Shown in pieces: positions 8,391-17,346 of a stretch of DNA of 64,000 nucleotides. The notes below the pieces were generated by a model that ran no database searches, was not told where the DNA came from, and worked only from the letters and a program-made list of their open reading frames with translations. Source of the stretch: Allorhizocola rhizosphaerae (GTDB lineage: Bacteria; Actinomycetota; Actinomycetes; Mycobacteriales; Micromonosporaceae); NCBI RefSeq assembly GCF_003426775.1, contig NZ_QJUG01000002.1, positions 1 to 64,000 of the forward strand, in the 5' to 3' direction. A program made the translations under genes and the position numbers. Every line of letters starts with the position of its first letter. The first letter of the stretch is position 1.

Positions 8391-8573
8391 TCACCGCTCG
8401 ATCTCCCAGGAGAACTGCTCGGGCAGCGGACCGTCCACATGCGACGGCGGTTTGTCCAGGCCCCAGAACGACTCCGTCGGCGCTACGAACACCCCGCGCC
8501 GGTCCGTGTCGGACTCGGGCCCGGCGAGCCCATATGCCCGCGACCCGACCACGCACGAGTACACGGTCTTCAC
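8391..8573 (-). pseudogene. Truncated RNA-repair-associated nucleotidyltransferase
   Basis: Only 60 residues: VKTVYSCVVGSRAYGLAG, ESDTDRRGVFVAP and GPLPEQFSWEIER, then a stop. This is the N-terminal part of a Pol-beta-type nucleotidyltransferase (YcgL/DUF4269-like group), with the GSRAYG and SDTDRRG motifs corresponding to the GS and DxD metal site. Complete proteins have about 250 residues. The start GTG 8573 overlaps the Pnkp stop codon (GTGA), so it was the translationally coupled third gene of the Hen1-Pnkp operon. After the stop I find no continuation in any frame, so a deletion removed the rest. Catalysis is unlikely. Confidence 0.65.
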
Positions 8574-11029
8574 AGCCGCGGGTCCACGGGCTCCGACTCG
8601 CACGCGAGAATGCCGAACACCAGCTCGTGGAAGGCCCGCCCGGCCGCGACCGCGTCGAGCGCGGCGAGGCCGAGGGCGTGCTCGCGCAGGGCAAGGCTGC
8701 GCTTGCGCCCGAGCCGCCGCTGCCGAAGCTGCGCCAGCTGGTCGGGCTCGGTGTAGGACGGCCCGTAAATGATGCGCAGGTATTCACGCCCGCGGCACTT
8801 CACGCCGGGCTGCACCCGACCCCCGCCGAACGCCAACCCGTCGTAGGGCTTGACGACCATGCCCTCCCCGCCTGCGGCCGTGAGCTCCAGCCACCAATCA
8901 GTAACCGAAGCTTCGGCGTCGGGCGTGACCACGAGCCGCCGCGTGGGTGTGAAAAGCGAAGGGTCCGCCTCGACGAGCCGATCCGCGATCGCCAGGTGCC
9001 ATCCGTGGTCGCGCGCGGCGTAGGAAACCCCTTTGCCGGCCAGCACAGCGAACGGCGCGAGCGTTACCTCCGCCTCGGAAACGTACGGCCGATAGGCGGC
9101 CGAATAGGCGTGCACACCGTCCAAAGCCGACTCCACGCGCCCCCGCAGCTCGCCGACCTCCAGCCCGCGCGCCGCCGCCTGGTCGAGCACCGAGAGCGCG
9201 ACGGGCAGGGCCGCCCGCCCGGCGGCACCCACAGCCGCGAACCCCTGGATCAGGGTGTGCGCCTTGGCAGACCACGGCAGCAGCTCGCAGTCAAGCATCA
9301 GCCAGTCGGTGTCGAGCTCGTCCCAAACCCCGGCCGCGTCGATCGCCGCCCGCACCCGCGCGAGCAACGCCTCCGTCTTCGCACTGTCGAAAAAGGACCG
9401 ACCGGTGCGGGTGTAGATGACCCCGGTCGAGCCGTCATCGGCAAACCGTTGCGCCGCAATCTCCTGCGAACGGCAGACAACCACGACCGCCCGCGAGCCC
9501 ATGTGCTTCTCCTCGCACACCACCCGCTCCACGCCCGCCTTGCGCATGTCGGCCAGTGCCTCGATCGGGTGCTCCAGATAACCGTCCACACTGGACGACG
9601 GCGCGGGCGCCATGGTCGGCGGAAGCCAGAGCAGCCAGCGCGGATCGACGGCGTACCGGCTCATGACCTCAAGCGCGGCCGCCGCGTGCTCGGCCGGGAC
9701 GGTTACGGTCCCGTAGTCCGTCGTGATGTGCCGCCGCCCCGTGACCTCCGACAGCTTCGACAAGCCTCCCGAAGCAATCGACGGGGCCTGCAACGGCCGG
9801 ACCGGCTCGTAGTATTGCCGCTCCGCTTCAACAAAGACCAATTCCTTTTCCGGGTACCGCATCGCGGTCAGCCTGCCGCCGAACACCGCACCCGTGTCGA
9901 GGCAGATCGTGTTGTTCACCCACTCGGGGATGAGCACCGGCGTGTGTCCATAAACGACCATCGCGCGCCCGCGATAGTCGTTTGCCCATGGATATCGCAC
10001 GGGCAATCCGTATTCATCGGTCTCGCCGGTCGTGTCACCGTACATGGCGAACGCACGGACCCGGCCCGACGCCCGCCCGTGGTATTCCTCCTTGAGCCCG
10101 GCGTGCGCCACGACCAGCCGCCCGCCATCGAGCACATAGTGCGAGATGAGGCCGTCCAAAAACGACACCAGCCCCTCGACGGGCGAGGTCTCCAATTGCG
10201 CAAGCGTCTCGCCGAGCCCGTGGCTCACCCTGACCTTGCGCCCCTGCAAATGCTTGAGCAGCTTCGCCTCATGGTTTCCGGAAACACACAAAGCCCGCCC
10301 GCGCGCCACCATGTCCATCACGAGCCGCAGCACGCCCGGCGAGTCGGGCCCGCGATCGACGAGATCGCCCACGAACACGGCCGTCCGCCCTGCCGGGTGC
10401 GCCCAACCGTCCACGGTGGACTCCCACCCGAGCTTGCCCAGCAACAGCTCCAGCTCGGCCCGGCAGCCATGCACATCGCCGATGATGTCGAACGGCCCGC
10501 TCAGCTCCCGCCGGTCGTTGAACAGCTTGTCGAACCGGACCTCCACATCGGACGGATCGGTGAGCACGTGCACCCTGCGGAATCCCTCGCGCTGCAGCTG
10601 CCCGATCGACCGGCGCAGATCGCGCCCCTGCCGGCGCAGCACCTCGCGCCCGAACTCCCGGTCGGGCCGGGCCTGCGTGCGCTCCCAGCACACCGCCTCG
10701 GGCGTGTTGAGCACGATGGCGACCGGGAGCACGTCATGCTCCCGCGCCACCCGCACCAGATCGGCCCGCGCGTGCGCCTGCACGTTGGTCGCGTCGACCA
10801 CCGTGAGCCGCCCGGCGCGCAGCCGCTTGCCCGCAACATGGTGCAGCACCTCGAACGCGTCGCCCGAGGCCGACTGTTCGTTTTCGTCGTCGGCCACCAT
10901 CGCGCGGAACGCGTCGCTCGACAGCACCTGCGTCGGCCGAAAATGCTTGCGGGCGAACGTCGACTTGCCCGAGCCCGAGATGCCAACGAGCACGACCAGT
11001 GACAGCTCCGGCAGATCCACAATGGACAT
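8570..11029 (-). CDS. pnkp: Bacterial polynucleotide kinase-phosphatase-ligase (Pnkp)
   Basis: 819 residues with three RNA-repair modules. Residues 1-170 form a 5'-OH polynucleotide kinase with P-loop GISGSGKS (16-23). Residues 178-400 form a calcineurin-like 2',3'-phosphatase with GDVHG (184-188), GDLVDRGPDS (221-230) and GNHE (251-254). The C-terminal part is a ligase-like nucleotidyltransferase with EEKHMG, whose Lys508 is the AMP-accepting residue, plus EGMVVKPYDG and VKCRGREYLRIIYGP. Bacterial Pnkp heals and seals RNA cut by ribotoxins and works with Hen1, which 2'-O-methylates the repaired 3' end. The start ATG 11029 shares one base with the hen1 stop (TGATG), indicating translational coupling. 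All key residues appear intact. Confidence 0.95.
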   Translation of the reverse strand: MSIVDLPELSLVVLVGISGSGKSTFARKHFRPTQVLSSDAFRAMVADDENEQSASGDAFEVLHHVAGKRLRAGRLTVVDATNVQAHARADLVRVAREHDVLPVAIVLNTPEAVCWERTQARPDREFGREVLRRQGRDLRRSIGQLQREGFRRVHVLTDPSDVEVRFDKLFNDRRELSGPFDIIGDVHGCRAELELLLGKLGWESTVDGWAHPAGRTAVFVGDLVDRGPDSPGVLRLVMDMVARGRALCVSGNHEAKLLKHLQGRKVRVSHGLGETLAQLETSPVEGLVSFLDGLISHYVLDGGRLVVAHAGLKEEYHGRASGRVRAFAMYGDTTGETDEYGLPVRYPWANDYRGRAMVVYGHTPVLIPEWVNNTICLDTGAVFGGRLTAMRYPEKELVFVEAERQYYEPVRPLQAPSIASGGLSKLSEVTGRRHITTDYGTVTVPAEHAAAALEVMSRYAVDPRWLLWLPPTMAPAPSSSVDGYLEHPIEALADMRKAGVERVVCEEKHMGSRAVVVVCRSQEIAAQRFADDGSTGVIYTRTGRSFFDSAKTEALLARVRAAIDAAGVWDELDTDWLMLDCELLPWSAKAHTLIQGFAAVGAAGRAALPVALSVLDQAAARGLEVGELRGRVESALDGVHAYSAAYRPYVSEAEVTLAPFAVLAGKGVSYAARDHGWHLAIADRLVEADPSLFTPTRRLVVTPDAEASVTDWWLELTAAGGEGMVVKPYDGLAFGGGRVQPGVKCRGREYLRIIYGPSYTEPDQLAQLRQRRLGRKRSLALREHALGLAALDAVAAGRAFHELVFGILACESEPVDPRL

Positions 11030-12372
11030 CAGTTCACCCCGCTCCTTTTGAACAGCGCGAGTTGTGTGGGCGCGCCCAGCTGTGGGTCGTTGTCGCCCAC
11101 CCCTCGCAAGTCGACCGTGTAACCGTAGGCTGAAGCCACCTCGTTGGCCCACGCCGCGAACTCCGCACGCGTCCATTCGAAACGGTGGTCGCGATGCCGC
11201 ATCGTCCCGGCCGCCAGCGACTCGTAGCGCACGTTGTATTCAGCATTCGGCGTGGTGACGACGACAAACGCCGGGGCGGCATGCCCGAACACCGCTTCGC
11301 ACAGGGCGGGCAACCGCGGCTCGTCCACGTGCTCGATGACCTCCATCAGCACGGCCGCGTCGAATCCCGCCAACCGATCGTCCACATAGGTCAGTGCGGT
11401 CTGGATCAGCTCCGCGCGCCCGCGCAGCCGCCGCGACGCGAGCTCGAGCGCGCGCACCGACACATCGGCCCCGACGACGCGCGTGTAACGCCTGCCCCGT
11501 ACCAAATCGCTCAACAAAGCGCCCGCACCACACCCGAGATCGAGCACACTCTTCGCACCCGTCGACGCGAGCGCCTCAAGCACGGCCTCCCGCCGAAGCA
11601 CATTGAGCGGTTTGCTCTCGTTGTCGAGGTCCTCCACCACGACCGCATCCGGAGCCAGCTCGTCGAAACGCGACTCGGCCTGCTTGGCGAGCGCACCTTG
11701 ATGGGCAAGGAATCGCTTGGTAATCAACGACCTTTCGGGATGCGCGCCGAGCCAGCCCTCGCCCTTGTCCAGCAGCTTGTCGATTTCATCGGGCGCGACC
11801 CAATAATGCTTGGCATCATCCAGTACCGGAATAAGCACATAGAGATGGTTGAGTGCATCGGCAAGCCGCACCGTGCCGCTCAGCGTCAGGTCGACGTAGC
11901 GGCTGTCGCCCCACGCCGGGAAAGCCGGATCGAGCGGCACCGCAACACCGCGCACCTCCCACCCCAGGGGCGCGAAAAGCCGTTGCGCCAGGTCGATTCC
12001 GCCCTTGCAGCGCAGCGCGGGCACGCGCACCTCCAACGGGATCGGCGCAGCCGCAAGCTCCGGCCGGTCCCGGCTCTCACCCCGCGCCGCCGTGCGGAAC
12101 ACCCGGTTGAGTGCGGCCGACAACAGGCTGGACGCGGCGAACGGGCGATCATTAACATAACGGTTCAGCTGTTCGCCCGCGTTGTTCTCCAGACGCCGCG
12201 GATCGGCCTCCAGCAGGAGCGCAGCCGTGCAACGCCGCTCGGTCGCCTCGGGAAACACCACCGTGGCCGTGCCGTAGGGCAGGTCGAACCGGTGCACCCG
12301 ATCCGGATGCTTCACCAGCAGATATCCCAGATCGGTCGCCGGCCGGTGAGTCGTGGTCAGGGTGAGTAGCAC
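11029..12372 (-). CDS. hen1: Hen1 3'-terminal RNA 2'-O-methyltransferase
   Basis: 447 residues. The N-terminal ~230 form the bacterial Hen1 domain (LLTLTTTHRPATDLGYLLVK at the start is characteristic), which supports Pnkp ligase activity. The C-terminal half is an SAM-dependent methyltransferase with DLGCGAGALLSDL, MEVIEHVD and RHRDHRFEWT, supplying the Glu, Glu, His and His ligands of the catalytic metal. Hen1 methylates the ribose at the repair junction so the RNA cannot be cut there again. The start is GTG 12372; TACGAT at 12379-12384 ends 6 nt upstream, so translation is probably leaderless. It heads the Hen1-Pnkp operon. Confidence 0.95.
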   Translation of the reverse strand: MLLTLTTTHRPATDLGYLLVKHPDRVHRFDLPYGTATVVFPEATERRCTAALLLEADPRRLENNAGEQLNRYVNDRPFAASSLLSAALNRVFRTAARGESRDRPELAAAPIPLEVRVPALRCKGGIDLAQRLFAPLGWEVRGVAVPLDPAFPAWGDSRYVDLTLSGTVRLADALNHLYVLIPVLDDAKHYWVAPDEIDKLLDKGEGWLGAHPERSLITKRFLAHQGALAKQAESRFDELAPDAVVVEDLDNESKPLNVLRREAVLEALASTGAKSVLDLGCGAGALLSDLVRGRRYTRVVGADVSVRALELASRRLRGRAELIQTALTYVDDRLAGFDAAVLMEVIEHVDEPRLPALCEAVFGHAAPAFVVVTTPNAEYNVRYESLAAGTMRHRDHRFEWTRAEFAAWANEVASAYGYTVDLRGVGDNDPQLGAPTQLALFKRSGVN

Positions 12373-12408
12373 CCAGTCATCGTAGTGGGAGGGCGCGTGC
12401 GCCGTAAT

Positions 12409-13602
12409 GTGGATTTCACCGTGCTGCTTGCCTACGCGGCCTTCGTGCTGATCGGCCTGAGCACGGGCGTGAGCGGCGTGCTCCTGCTGTCGCAAATGCA
12501 CGATTACGGCGTGGACCGGGCGGTGATCGGCATCACGTTCTTCACCGGGTCCGGGGGCTTCCTGTTGGGCAGCACGACCGTCGGTGTGCTGATGAGCCGG
12601 TTCGGCACGCGTGCGGCGGTGGTCGCGGGCGGTGTGCTGTTCCTGGTCGCCGGGCTCTACACGGCCACACGCCCGTCGTTCGTGGTTTTCCTTGCGGTGC
12701 AAGTGGTTCTTGGCTACGGCACGGGCTTGCTGGAGTCGGTGCTCAACGCGCATCTGGCCGCGCTGCCCAACGCCACCAATCGGCTCAACCGGCTGCACGC
12801 GTTCTTCGGTGTGGGCGCGCTGCTCGGGCCGCTGCTCGCCACGTGGGTCACCGGATTCGCCTCATGGCCCATCGTCTGGCTGGTGCTCGGGCTCGCCGCG
12901 CTCCCACTCGTCGTGGGTTTCCGCATGGCGTATCCGAGCGTGGCGCGTGCGGCCGAGCCGGTGGTGGCCACGGGCGAGCGTGGCGTGTTGCGCCGGCCGG
13001 CTGTGCTTCTCGGCGCGGCGTTGCTCGCGGTCTACGTGGGCATCGAATTCTCCATGGGCAACTGGAGTTTCGGCTATCTGGTCCAGGAGCGCGGGCAGTC
13101 CGAGGCGATATCGGGCTATGCGGTCAGCGGGTACTGGTTCGGGCTCACCGCGGGCCGGTTCGTGCTCAGCCCGATCGTGGCGCGGCTGGGCCTGGGCACG
13201 GTGGGCCTGATGTACACGTGCCTGGTCGGCGTCGCCGGGTCGGTCGGCCTCACCTGGCTCGCGCCCATCGCGGGCCTCGCCGTGCTCGGCTTCTTCCTCG
13301 GGCCCATCTTCCCGACCACCATGGCGGTCACGCCGCAACTCGTTGAGCCGCGCATGGTCCCGTCCGCGATCGGGATGCTCAACGCCGGTTCGGTGGTGGG
13401 CGGTTCGCTCATGCCGTGGCTGGCCGGTGTGGTCGCGCAGGGCGTGGGCGTGTGGACGCTGCTGCCGTTCACCCTGGCGCTCGCCCTGCTCCAGCTGGCC
13501 GTCTGGTGGCCGATGGCGCGGGGGCTGGACGGCGTACCCCCTAAAAATCCAAATCCACCCACACCGCTGCATGATCCGAAGCAGCATGCTTCGCCGCTGT
13601 GA
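12409..13602 (+). CDS. MFS transporter
   Basis: About 397 residues with roughly twelve hydrophobic segments. VLMSRFGTRAAVVAGG after the second helix is the loop 2-3 signature of the major facilitator superfamily, and VSGYWFGLTAGRFVL is the equivalent in the second half. It resembles sugar MFS transporters of the FucP/YbjJ type, but the substrate is not deducible. GTG 12409 is preferred because GTG 12385 would add a charged stretch. The gene diverges from hen1 with under 40 bases between start codons. The hydrophilic tail (GVPPKNPNPPTPLHDPK) overlaps the 3' end of the convergent nuclease gene by 62 bases. Confidence 0.85.
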   Translation: MDFTVLLAYAAFVLIGLSTGVSGVLLLSQMHDYGVDRAVIGITFFTGSGGFLLGSTTVGVLMSRFGTRAAVVAGGVLFLVAGLYTATRPSFVVFLAVQVVLGYGTGLLESVLNAHLAALPNATNRLNRLHAFFGVGALLGPLLATWVTGFASWPIVWLVLGLAALPLVVGFRMAYPSVARAAEPVVATGERGVLRRPAVLLGAALLAVYVGIEFSMGNWSFGYLVQERGQSEAISGYAVSGYWFGLTAGRFVLSPIVARLGLGTVGLMYTCLVGVAGSVGLTWLAPIAGLAVLGFFLGPIFPTTMAVTPQLVEPRMVPSAIGMLNAGSVVGGSLMPWLAGVVAQGVGVWTLLPFTLALALLQLAVWWPMARGLDGVPPKNPNPPTPLHDPKQHASPL

Positions 13603-14743
13603 TGTCCTCGTAGACGGTCCAGTGTTTGGACGCCTTGACGTTGCCGGAGTCGCCCCACAGGCCCTTGCGGAAGATGCCGCCATCGACCACCCGATCCGCC
13701 AACTCGGGCGACAGCAGGATGTAGTCGAGCCGGTTGCGCAGCGTGCACGACTGGAACGTGCCCGGCCGCTCGCGCTTGAGGTCCTTCGGGTCGAACACGC
13801 CGGTGAACTTCGGCAGCCGGTAGGCGTCGGTCAGCGGTGACTTCGGGCCGAGCAGGGCCTCCAGAGTGGGCGGCGGCAGCTCGGGGTGGTCGCGGTCGGG
13901 GCCCTTGTTGAGATCGCCCACCACCGCGACGAACTTCGCGCCCTCCTTGCGCATCTGCTTATAGATCTTCAACACCTGGTCGGCCTGCCTGGTGCGCAAG
14001 GGATCCGGGTCGCCACCGATGAACGACTGCGACTTGAGATGGTTGACCATTACGAACAGGTCGTCGCCCGATGGCAGGCGCAGGCTGAACACCGGGCAAT
14101 CCCGGCTGAACAGCCGCCGCTTCGCGTTGGCCGGGTCGGGCACATCGACGTGGCTGCGCATCCACCGGATGTCGATTCCTTCGGCACACATGATGCCGAC
14201 ATCGATGCCGCGTAAGTCGTTACCGTCGATGAGCATGGCGTGCGGATACCTCCCGCGCAGCAGCTCGTCGTTGAACCGGGCCAGCGACGGCCGGCTCTCC
14301 GCCTCGACCACGCACAGCACGTCAGCGCGCACGTCCTTGATGACCTGCGCGGTCATCCGCGTGGCGATCTCGTCAACCGGCTCGGTGGCCAGCTCCACCC
14401 AACCGATCCAGTCCCCACGACCCTTCGCCACGATTCGCGGCTCACGGTGGGGCGGTGCGGAAAGGAAATCGCCGCGGTTTTCCCGCAGCAGTGCCCAGGC
14501 ATCCTCGAATTGACGCTTGTTGAGCCTCAATCCTTCTTTGGTATGGACGATGATGCGCAGAGTTTCCAGCGCCCGCAGCATCACGGCCTTGTCGTCGTCG
14601 CTGTAGTCGCGCTGCGCGGCGATCCGGTTGAACGTCTCGAACGCCTCCAGCGCGGCCCGCCCCTTCGACCACGTGGCGGTATGGAGCGCCTTCGCCCGCG
14701 CGAACAGGTTTTCGACGTTGAACGTCGCGAGCCTGATGCTCAT
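13541..14743 (-). CDS. Endonuclease/exonuclease/phosphatase family protein
   Basis: 400 residues starting MSIRLATFNVENLFARA, the usual beginning of the EEP (DNase I-like) fold, where the Asn and the following Glu coordinate the metal. Further signature pieces are VLCVVEAES, VVVGDLNKGPDRDHPE-type sequence (AVVGDLNKGPD) and ASDHAAVWVDL near the C terminus. It probably hydrolyses phosphodiester bonds in nucleic acid or another phosphoester. There is no signal peptide, so it is cytosolic. A GAGGGC ribosome binding site precedes ATG 14743. No operon partner is evident. Confidence 0.85.
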   Translation of the reverse strand: MSIRLATFNVENLFARAKALHTATWSKGRAALEAFETFNRIAAQRDYSDDDKAVMLRALETLRIIVHTKEGLRLNKRQFEDAWALLRENRGDFLSAPPHREPRIVAKGRGDWIGWVELATEPVDEIATRMTAQVIKDVRADVLCVVEAESRPSLARFNDELLRGRYPHAMLIDGNDLRGIDVGIMCAEGIDIRWMRSHVDVPDPANAKRRLFSRDCPVFSLRLPSGDDLFVMVNHLKSQSFIGGDPDPLRTRQADQVLKIYKQMRKEGAKFVAVVGDLNKGPDRDHPELPPPTLEALLGPKSPLTDAYRLPKFTGVFDPKDLKRERPGTFQSCTLRNRLDYILLSPELADRVVDGGIFRKGLWGDSGNVKASKHWTVYEDITAAKHAASDHAAVWVDLDF

Positions 14744-14809
14744 GCCCTCATTGTCACAACCGAAGCGGCACGCTGGGGCCGATAGTCCCAGATCTGATAG
14801 GCATGGTGC

Positions 14810-15226
14810 ATGAGTACACCCTGGTTTCACCTCGCCATCCCCGTCGACGACCTGTCTGCCGCCCGTGCCTTCTACGGCGGGGTGCTCGGCCTGCCCGAGG
14901 GCCGCTCCGCCGAGCATTGGGTGGACTGGAACTTCTACGGCCACCAACTGGTGACGCATGTGGCTCCTGGCGCGGCAGCGAAGGCGACGAATCCCGTTGA
15001 CGGGCATGAGGTCCCGGTGCCGCACTTCGGTTTGATCCTGTCGATCCCGGCCTTCCACCAGCTCGCCGAGCGCCTGCGCGCCGCGGGCACGAAGTTCGTC
15101 ATCGAGCCATACCTGCGTTTCGAGGGCCTGCCGGGGGAGCAGTGGACGATGTTCCTCACCGATCCTGCCGGAAACGCCTTGGAGTTCAAGGCGTTCCGCG
15201 ACGAGTCGCAGGTGTTCGCCAAATGA
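14810..15226 (+). CDS. VOC (glyoxalase/bleomycin-resistance) family protein
   Basis: 138 residues with the paired beta-alpha-beta-beta-beta modules of the vicinal oxygen chelate superfamily: FHLAIPVDDLSAARAFYGGVLGLPEG at the N terminus and MFLTDPAGNALEFKAF at the C terminus. The His in FHLAIP and Glu in LEFK are typical metal ligands. The stop overlaps the start of the SDR gene (ATGA), so the two are co-translated. TAGGCA at 14798-14803 ends 6 nt before ATG 14810, which suggests a leaderless transcript. Substrate unknown. Confidence 0.85.
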   Translation: MSTPWFHLAIPVDDLSAARAFYGGVLGLPEGRSAEHWVDWNFYGHQLVTHVAPGAAAKATNPVDGHEVPVPHFGLILSIPAFHQLAERLRAAGTKFVIEPYLRFEGLPGEQWTMFLTDPAGNALEFKAFRDESQVFAK

Positions 15227-15912
15227 GCCGGGGGGTACTGGTCACGGGCGCGTCGCGCGGGATCGGGCGCGCCGTCGCGGATGCGTTCGAGGCAAACGGC
15301 GACCGGGTGGTCAGGCACAGCACGGGCCAGGGCGACCTGCGCGATCCCGAACAGGCCCGCACGGTGGTGCAGCGGGCGGTCGAGACCCTGGGCGGGATCG
15401 ACGTTCTGGTCAACAACGCGGCTGTCTACATCGGACACCCGATCGCCACGACCTCCTACGAGGACTGGCAGGCGGCGTGGCGGGAGACGTTCGCGGTCAA
15501 CGTCTTCGGCGCGGCCAACGTGACCTACTGCTCGGCCCGGCACATGATCGAGCGCGGTGCGGGCGGGCGGATCATCAACGTCGGCTCGCGCGGGGCATAC
15601 CGGGGTGAGCCGGACCATCCGGCATACGGGGCCAGCAAGGCCGCATTGCACTCGTTCGGCCAGTCGCTCGCGGTCGCGCTCGGCCCGCACGGCATCGCCG
15701 TCGCCAGCGTCGCACCCGGGTTTGTGCACACCGAGCGCCAGCATGACGCGATCACCGGGCCGGAGGGCGAGCGGATCCGGGCGCAGAGCCCCTTCGGCCG
15801 GGTGGGCACGCCCGAGGAGGTCGCCGCGGCTGTGATGTACCTCGCATCAGGCCCCGCGACCTGGGCTTCCGGCACCGTACTCGACCTCAACGGGGCCTCC
15901 TATCTCCACTAA
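15223..15912 (+). CDS. Short-chain dehydrogenase/reductase
   Basis: 229 residues. It has the NAD(P) Rossmann motif VLVTGASRGIGRAV, the structural motif NNAAVY, the catalytic serine in IINVGSRG, and YGASKAALHSF (Tyr-x3-Lys). The C terminus (SGTVLDLNGASYLH) is a usual SDR ending. The start at 15223 overlaps the VOC gene stop by four bases, indicating coupling. The coenzyme-binding arginine pattern is ambiguous, so NADH or NADPH preference and substrate remain open. Confidence 0.9.
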   Translation: MSRGVLVTGASRGIGRAVADAFEANGDRVVRHSTGQGDLRDPEQARTVVQRAVETLGGIDVLVNNAAVYIGHPIATTSYEDWQAAWRETFAVNVFGAANVTYCSARHMIERGAGGRIINVGSRGAYRGEPDHPAYGASKAALHSFGQSLAVALGPHGIAVASVAPGFVHTERQHDAITGPEGERIRAQSPFGRVGTPEEVAAAVMYLASGPATWASGTVLDLNGASYLH

Positions 15913-15929
15913 AAGCCGATCATCGGGAA

Positions 15930-15949
15930 TTGAGTCGACCCGACTCAAG
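15930..15949. promoter_or_regulatory. HAIR-type operator (HspR binding site)
   Basis: TTGAGT-N7-ACTCAAG fits the HspR-associated inverted repeat (CTTGAGT-N7-ACTCAAG) apart from the first base. It lies 50 bases before the hsp20 start. A tandem 10-bp repeat GGCACCTAGA follows at 15964-15983. HspR repression relieved by heat is the established model for such sites in actinomycetes. Confidence 0.8.
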
Positions 15950-15999
15950 TTTCCTCTGACACCGGCACCTAGAGGCACCTAGATAGGAGAGAACAGGAC

Positions 16000-16404
16000 A
16001 TGAGCGCATTGACGTTGTGGACCCGTCGCGACCCGTTCGCGGAGTTCTTCGGTCCGGTCGGGATCGAGCGCGGCTTCGTTCCCGCCGCCGAGATCGTGCG
16101 CGACGGCGACGACGCGGTCGTCCGGCTGGAGCTGCCGGGCGTCGACCCGGACAAGGACGTGACCGTCGAGCTCGACCGCGGCCGGTTGGTCGTGCGCGGT
16201 GAGCGGCGCGACGAGCGGGCCGAGCAGGAGGATGGGCGGACGCTGCGTGAGGTGCGCTACGGCTCGTTCAAGCGGTCGTTCGTGCTTCCCGCCCACGTGA
16301 CTTCCGAGGCGGTGAGCGCGTCCTACGACGCGGGCGTGCTGAGCGTGCGCATCACCAACGCCCACGTCAACAACGAAGCGAAGAAGATTAGCATTACCGT
16401 TTGA
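16000..16404 (+). CDS. Hsp20/alpha-crystallin small heat-shock protein
   Basis: 134 residues, the common length for actinobacterial small heat-shock proteins. The alpha-crystallin domain covers ~25-130: VVRLELPGVDPDKDVTVEL, LVVRGERRDER, GSFKRSFVLP and the A-x-Y-D-A-G-V-L-S-V-R segment (ASYDAGVLSVRI). These ATP-independent holdases bind unfolding proteins as oligomers. The usual C-terminal IxI motif may be ISITV. AGGAGAG precedes the ATG, and the HAIR palindrome upstream predicts heat-induced expression under HspR. Confidence 0.92.
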   Translation: MSALTLWTRRDPFAEFFGPVGIERGFVPAAEIVRDGDDAVVRLELPGVDPDKDVTVELDRGRLVVRGERRDERAEQEDGRTLREVRYGSFKRSFVLPAHVTSEAVSASYDAGVLSVRITNAHVNNEAKKISITV

Positions 16405-16411
16405 TGCCAAC

Positions 16412-16446
16412 GGCCGGGTGCTGTCCTATATGGACAGCGCCCGGCC
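16412..16446. terminator. Hairpin terminator after hsp20
   Basis: 15-bp stem (GGCCGGGTGCTGTCC pairing with GGACAGCGCCCGGCC, one G-U pair) and a TATAT loop, starting 8 bases after the hsp20 stop. There is no U tract, as is common in actinomycetes. Confidence 0.7.
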
Positions 16447-16488
16447 GGCCCACGTTTCGGTGTGCTGCCCGATGGGTACCGTCCACAT

Positions 16489-17319
16489 GTGATAGTTGAC
16501 CGGCTACGCCCTGGCGACCACGTCTGCTGGGCATTCGATGCGGATGACACGGCAACGGAAGTGGTCACCGAATATGTCGAGAGCGGACTGCGCGACGAGC
16601 ACAAGGTGCTCTACTTCGGCGCCGAGCTGCTTCCCGCCGCGCTGCTCGACACGCTCGACGGAGCCGATGGCCAGTTCGAGGCGAGCCCGGCCGCGCAGAT
16701 TTTCCGGCCCGACGGCAGTTTCGAGCCCTCGCGCGCGGTCGAGACGATGGCGGGCCACATCGCCACCGCGCGCAGCGAAGGCTGGACCGGCCTGCGGGTG
16801 CTGGGCGAGATGGCATGGGCGGCCACGGACCGGCCCGTTGCGGTCAAGCGGCTGGCGCAGTTCGAGGCCGACGTCAACCAGCTGTTCATCGACGACTACG
16901 CGATGGCCGTATGTGCGTACAACCGCAGGCTTTTCAATTGGACCGACTTGAGCGAGGTCTGCGCGAGCCATCCGGGGGCGGTCACGTCCAATCATTCCAT
17001 TGACTGGGACCCGTTGCTGCGCATGCGCCGCACAACCGATCCGTTTGGCGTCGCACTCTCCGGTGAGGCCGACGCGTCCAATCAGCGCTCGCTGGCCGCC
17101 GTGCTGCGCGCGCTCATCGCCGAGTCCAATGGCGACACTCTCACCGTCGACGCCACCGGCCTGCGCTTTGCCGACGTGTCCACGGCCCGCCAGATTATCG
17201 GCGCGGCGGAAGCGGTGCAGGGCGTCGTGCGGGTGGTCGGCGCGTCGCCCACGCTTGAGTGGTTGCTCAGCTTCGTGCCGAGCCGGCCCGTGCCGAACCT
17301 GACCGTGGAGCGTGCGTGA
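16489..17319 (+). CDS. MEDS-STAS domain protein
   Basis: 276 residues from GTG 16489 (GTG 16462 is an alternative). It begins with the MEDS sensory domain (LRPGDHVCWAFD; KVLYFGAELLP; GLRVLGEMAWA; CAYNRRLF), found in DcmR-type sensors and thought to bind a ligand. The last ~85 residues form a STAS-like domain (LTVDATGLRFADVSTARQII), a fold used by anti-sigma antagonists. Actinomycetes often carry MEDS proteins near anti-sigma switches, but none is visible here. TACCGT ends 6 nt before GTG 16489, suggesting a leaderless mRNA. It is 27 bases upstream of the HSP90 gene and may act in the same stress response. Confidence 0.75.
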   Translation: MIVDRLRPGDHVCWAFDADDTATEVVTEYVESGLRDEHKVLYFGAELLPAALLDTLDGADGQFEASPAAQIFRPDGSFEPSRAVETMAGHIATARSEGWTGLRVLGEMAWAATDRPVAVKRLAQFEADVNQLFIDDYAMAVCAYNRRLFNWTDLSEVCASHPGAVTSNHSIDWDPLLRMRRTTDPFGVALSGEADASNQRSLAAVLRALIAESNGDTLTVDATGLRFADVSTARQIIGAAEAVQGVVRVVGASPTLEWLLSFVPSRPVPNLTVERA

Positions 17320-17346
17320 CAGCTCTCTGCGGTAGTGTCCACGGCT

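Noticed and set aside
8534-11002. 822-codon plus-strand open frame opposite pnkp
   Set aside because: Antisense shadow of Pnkp; the composition is Arg/Pro/His-rich without motifs.
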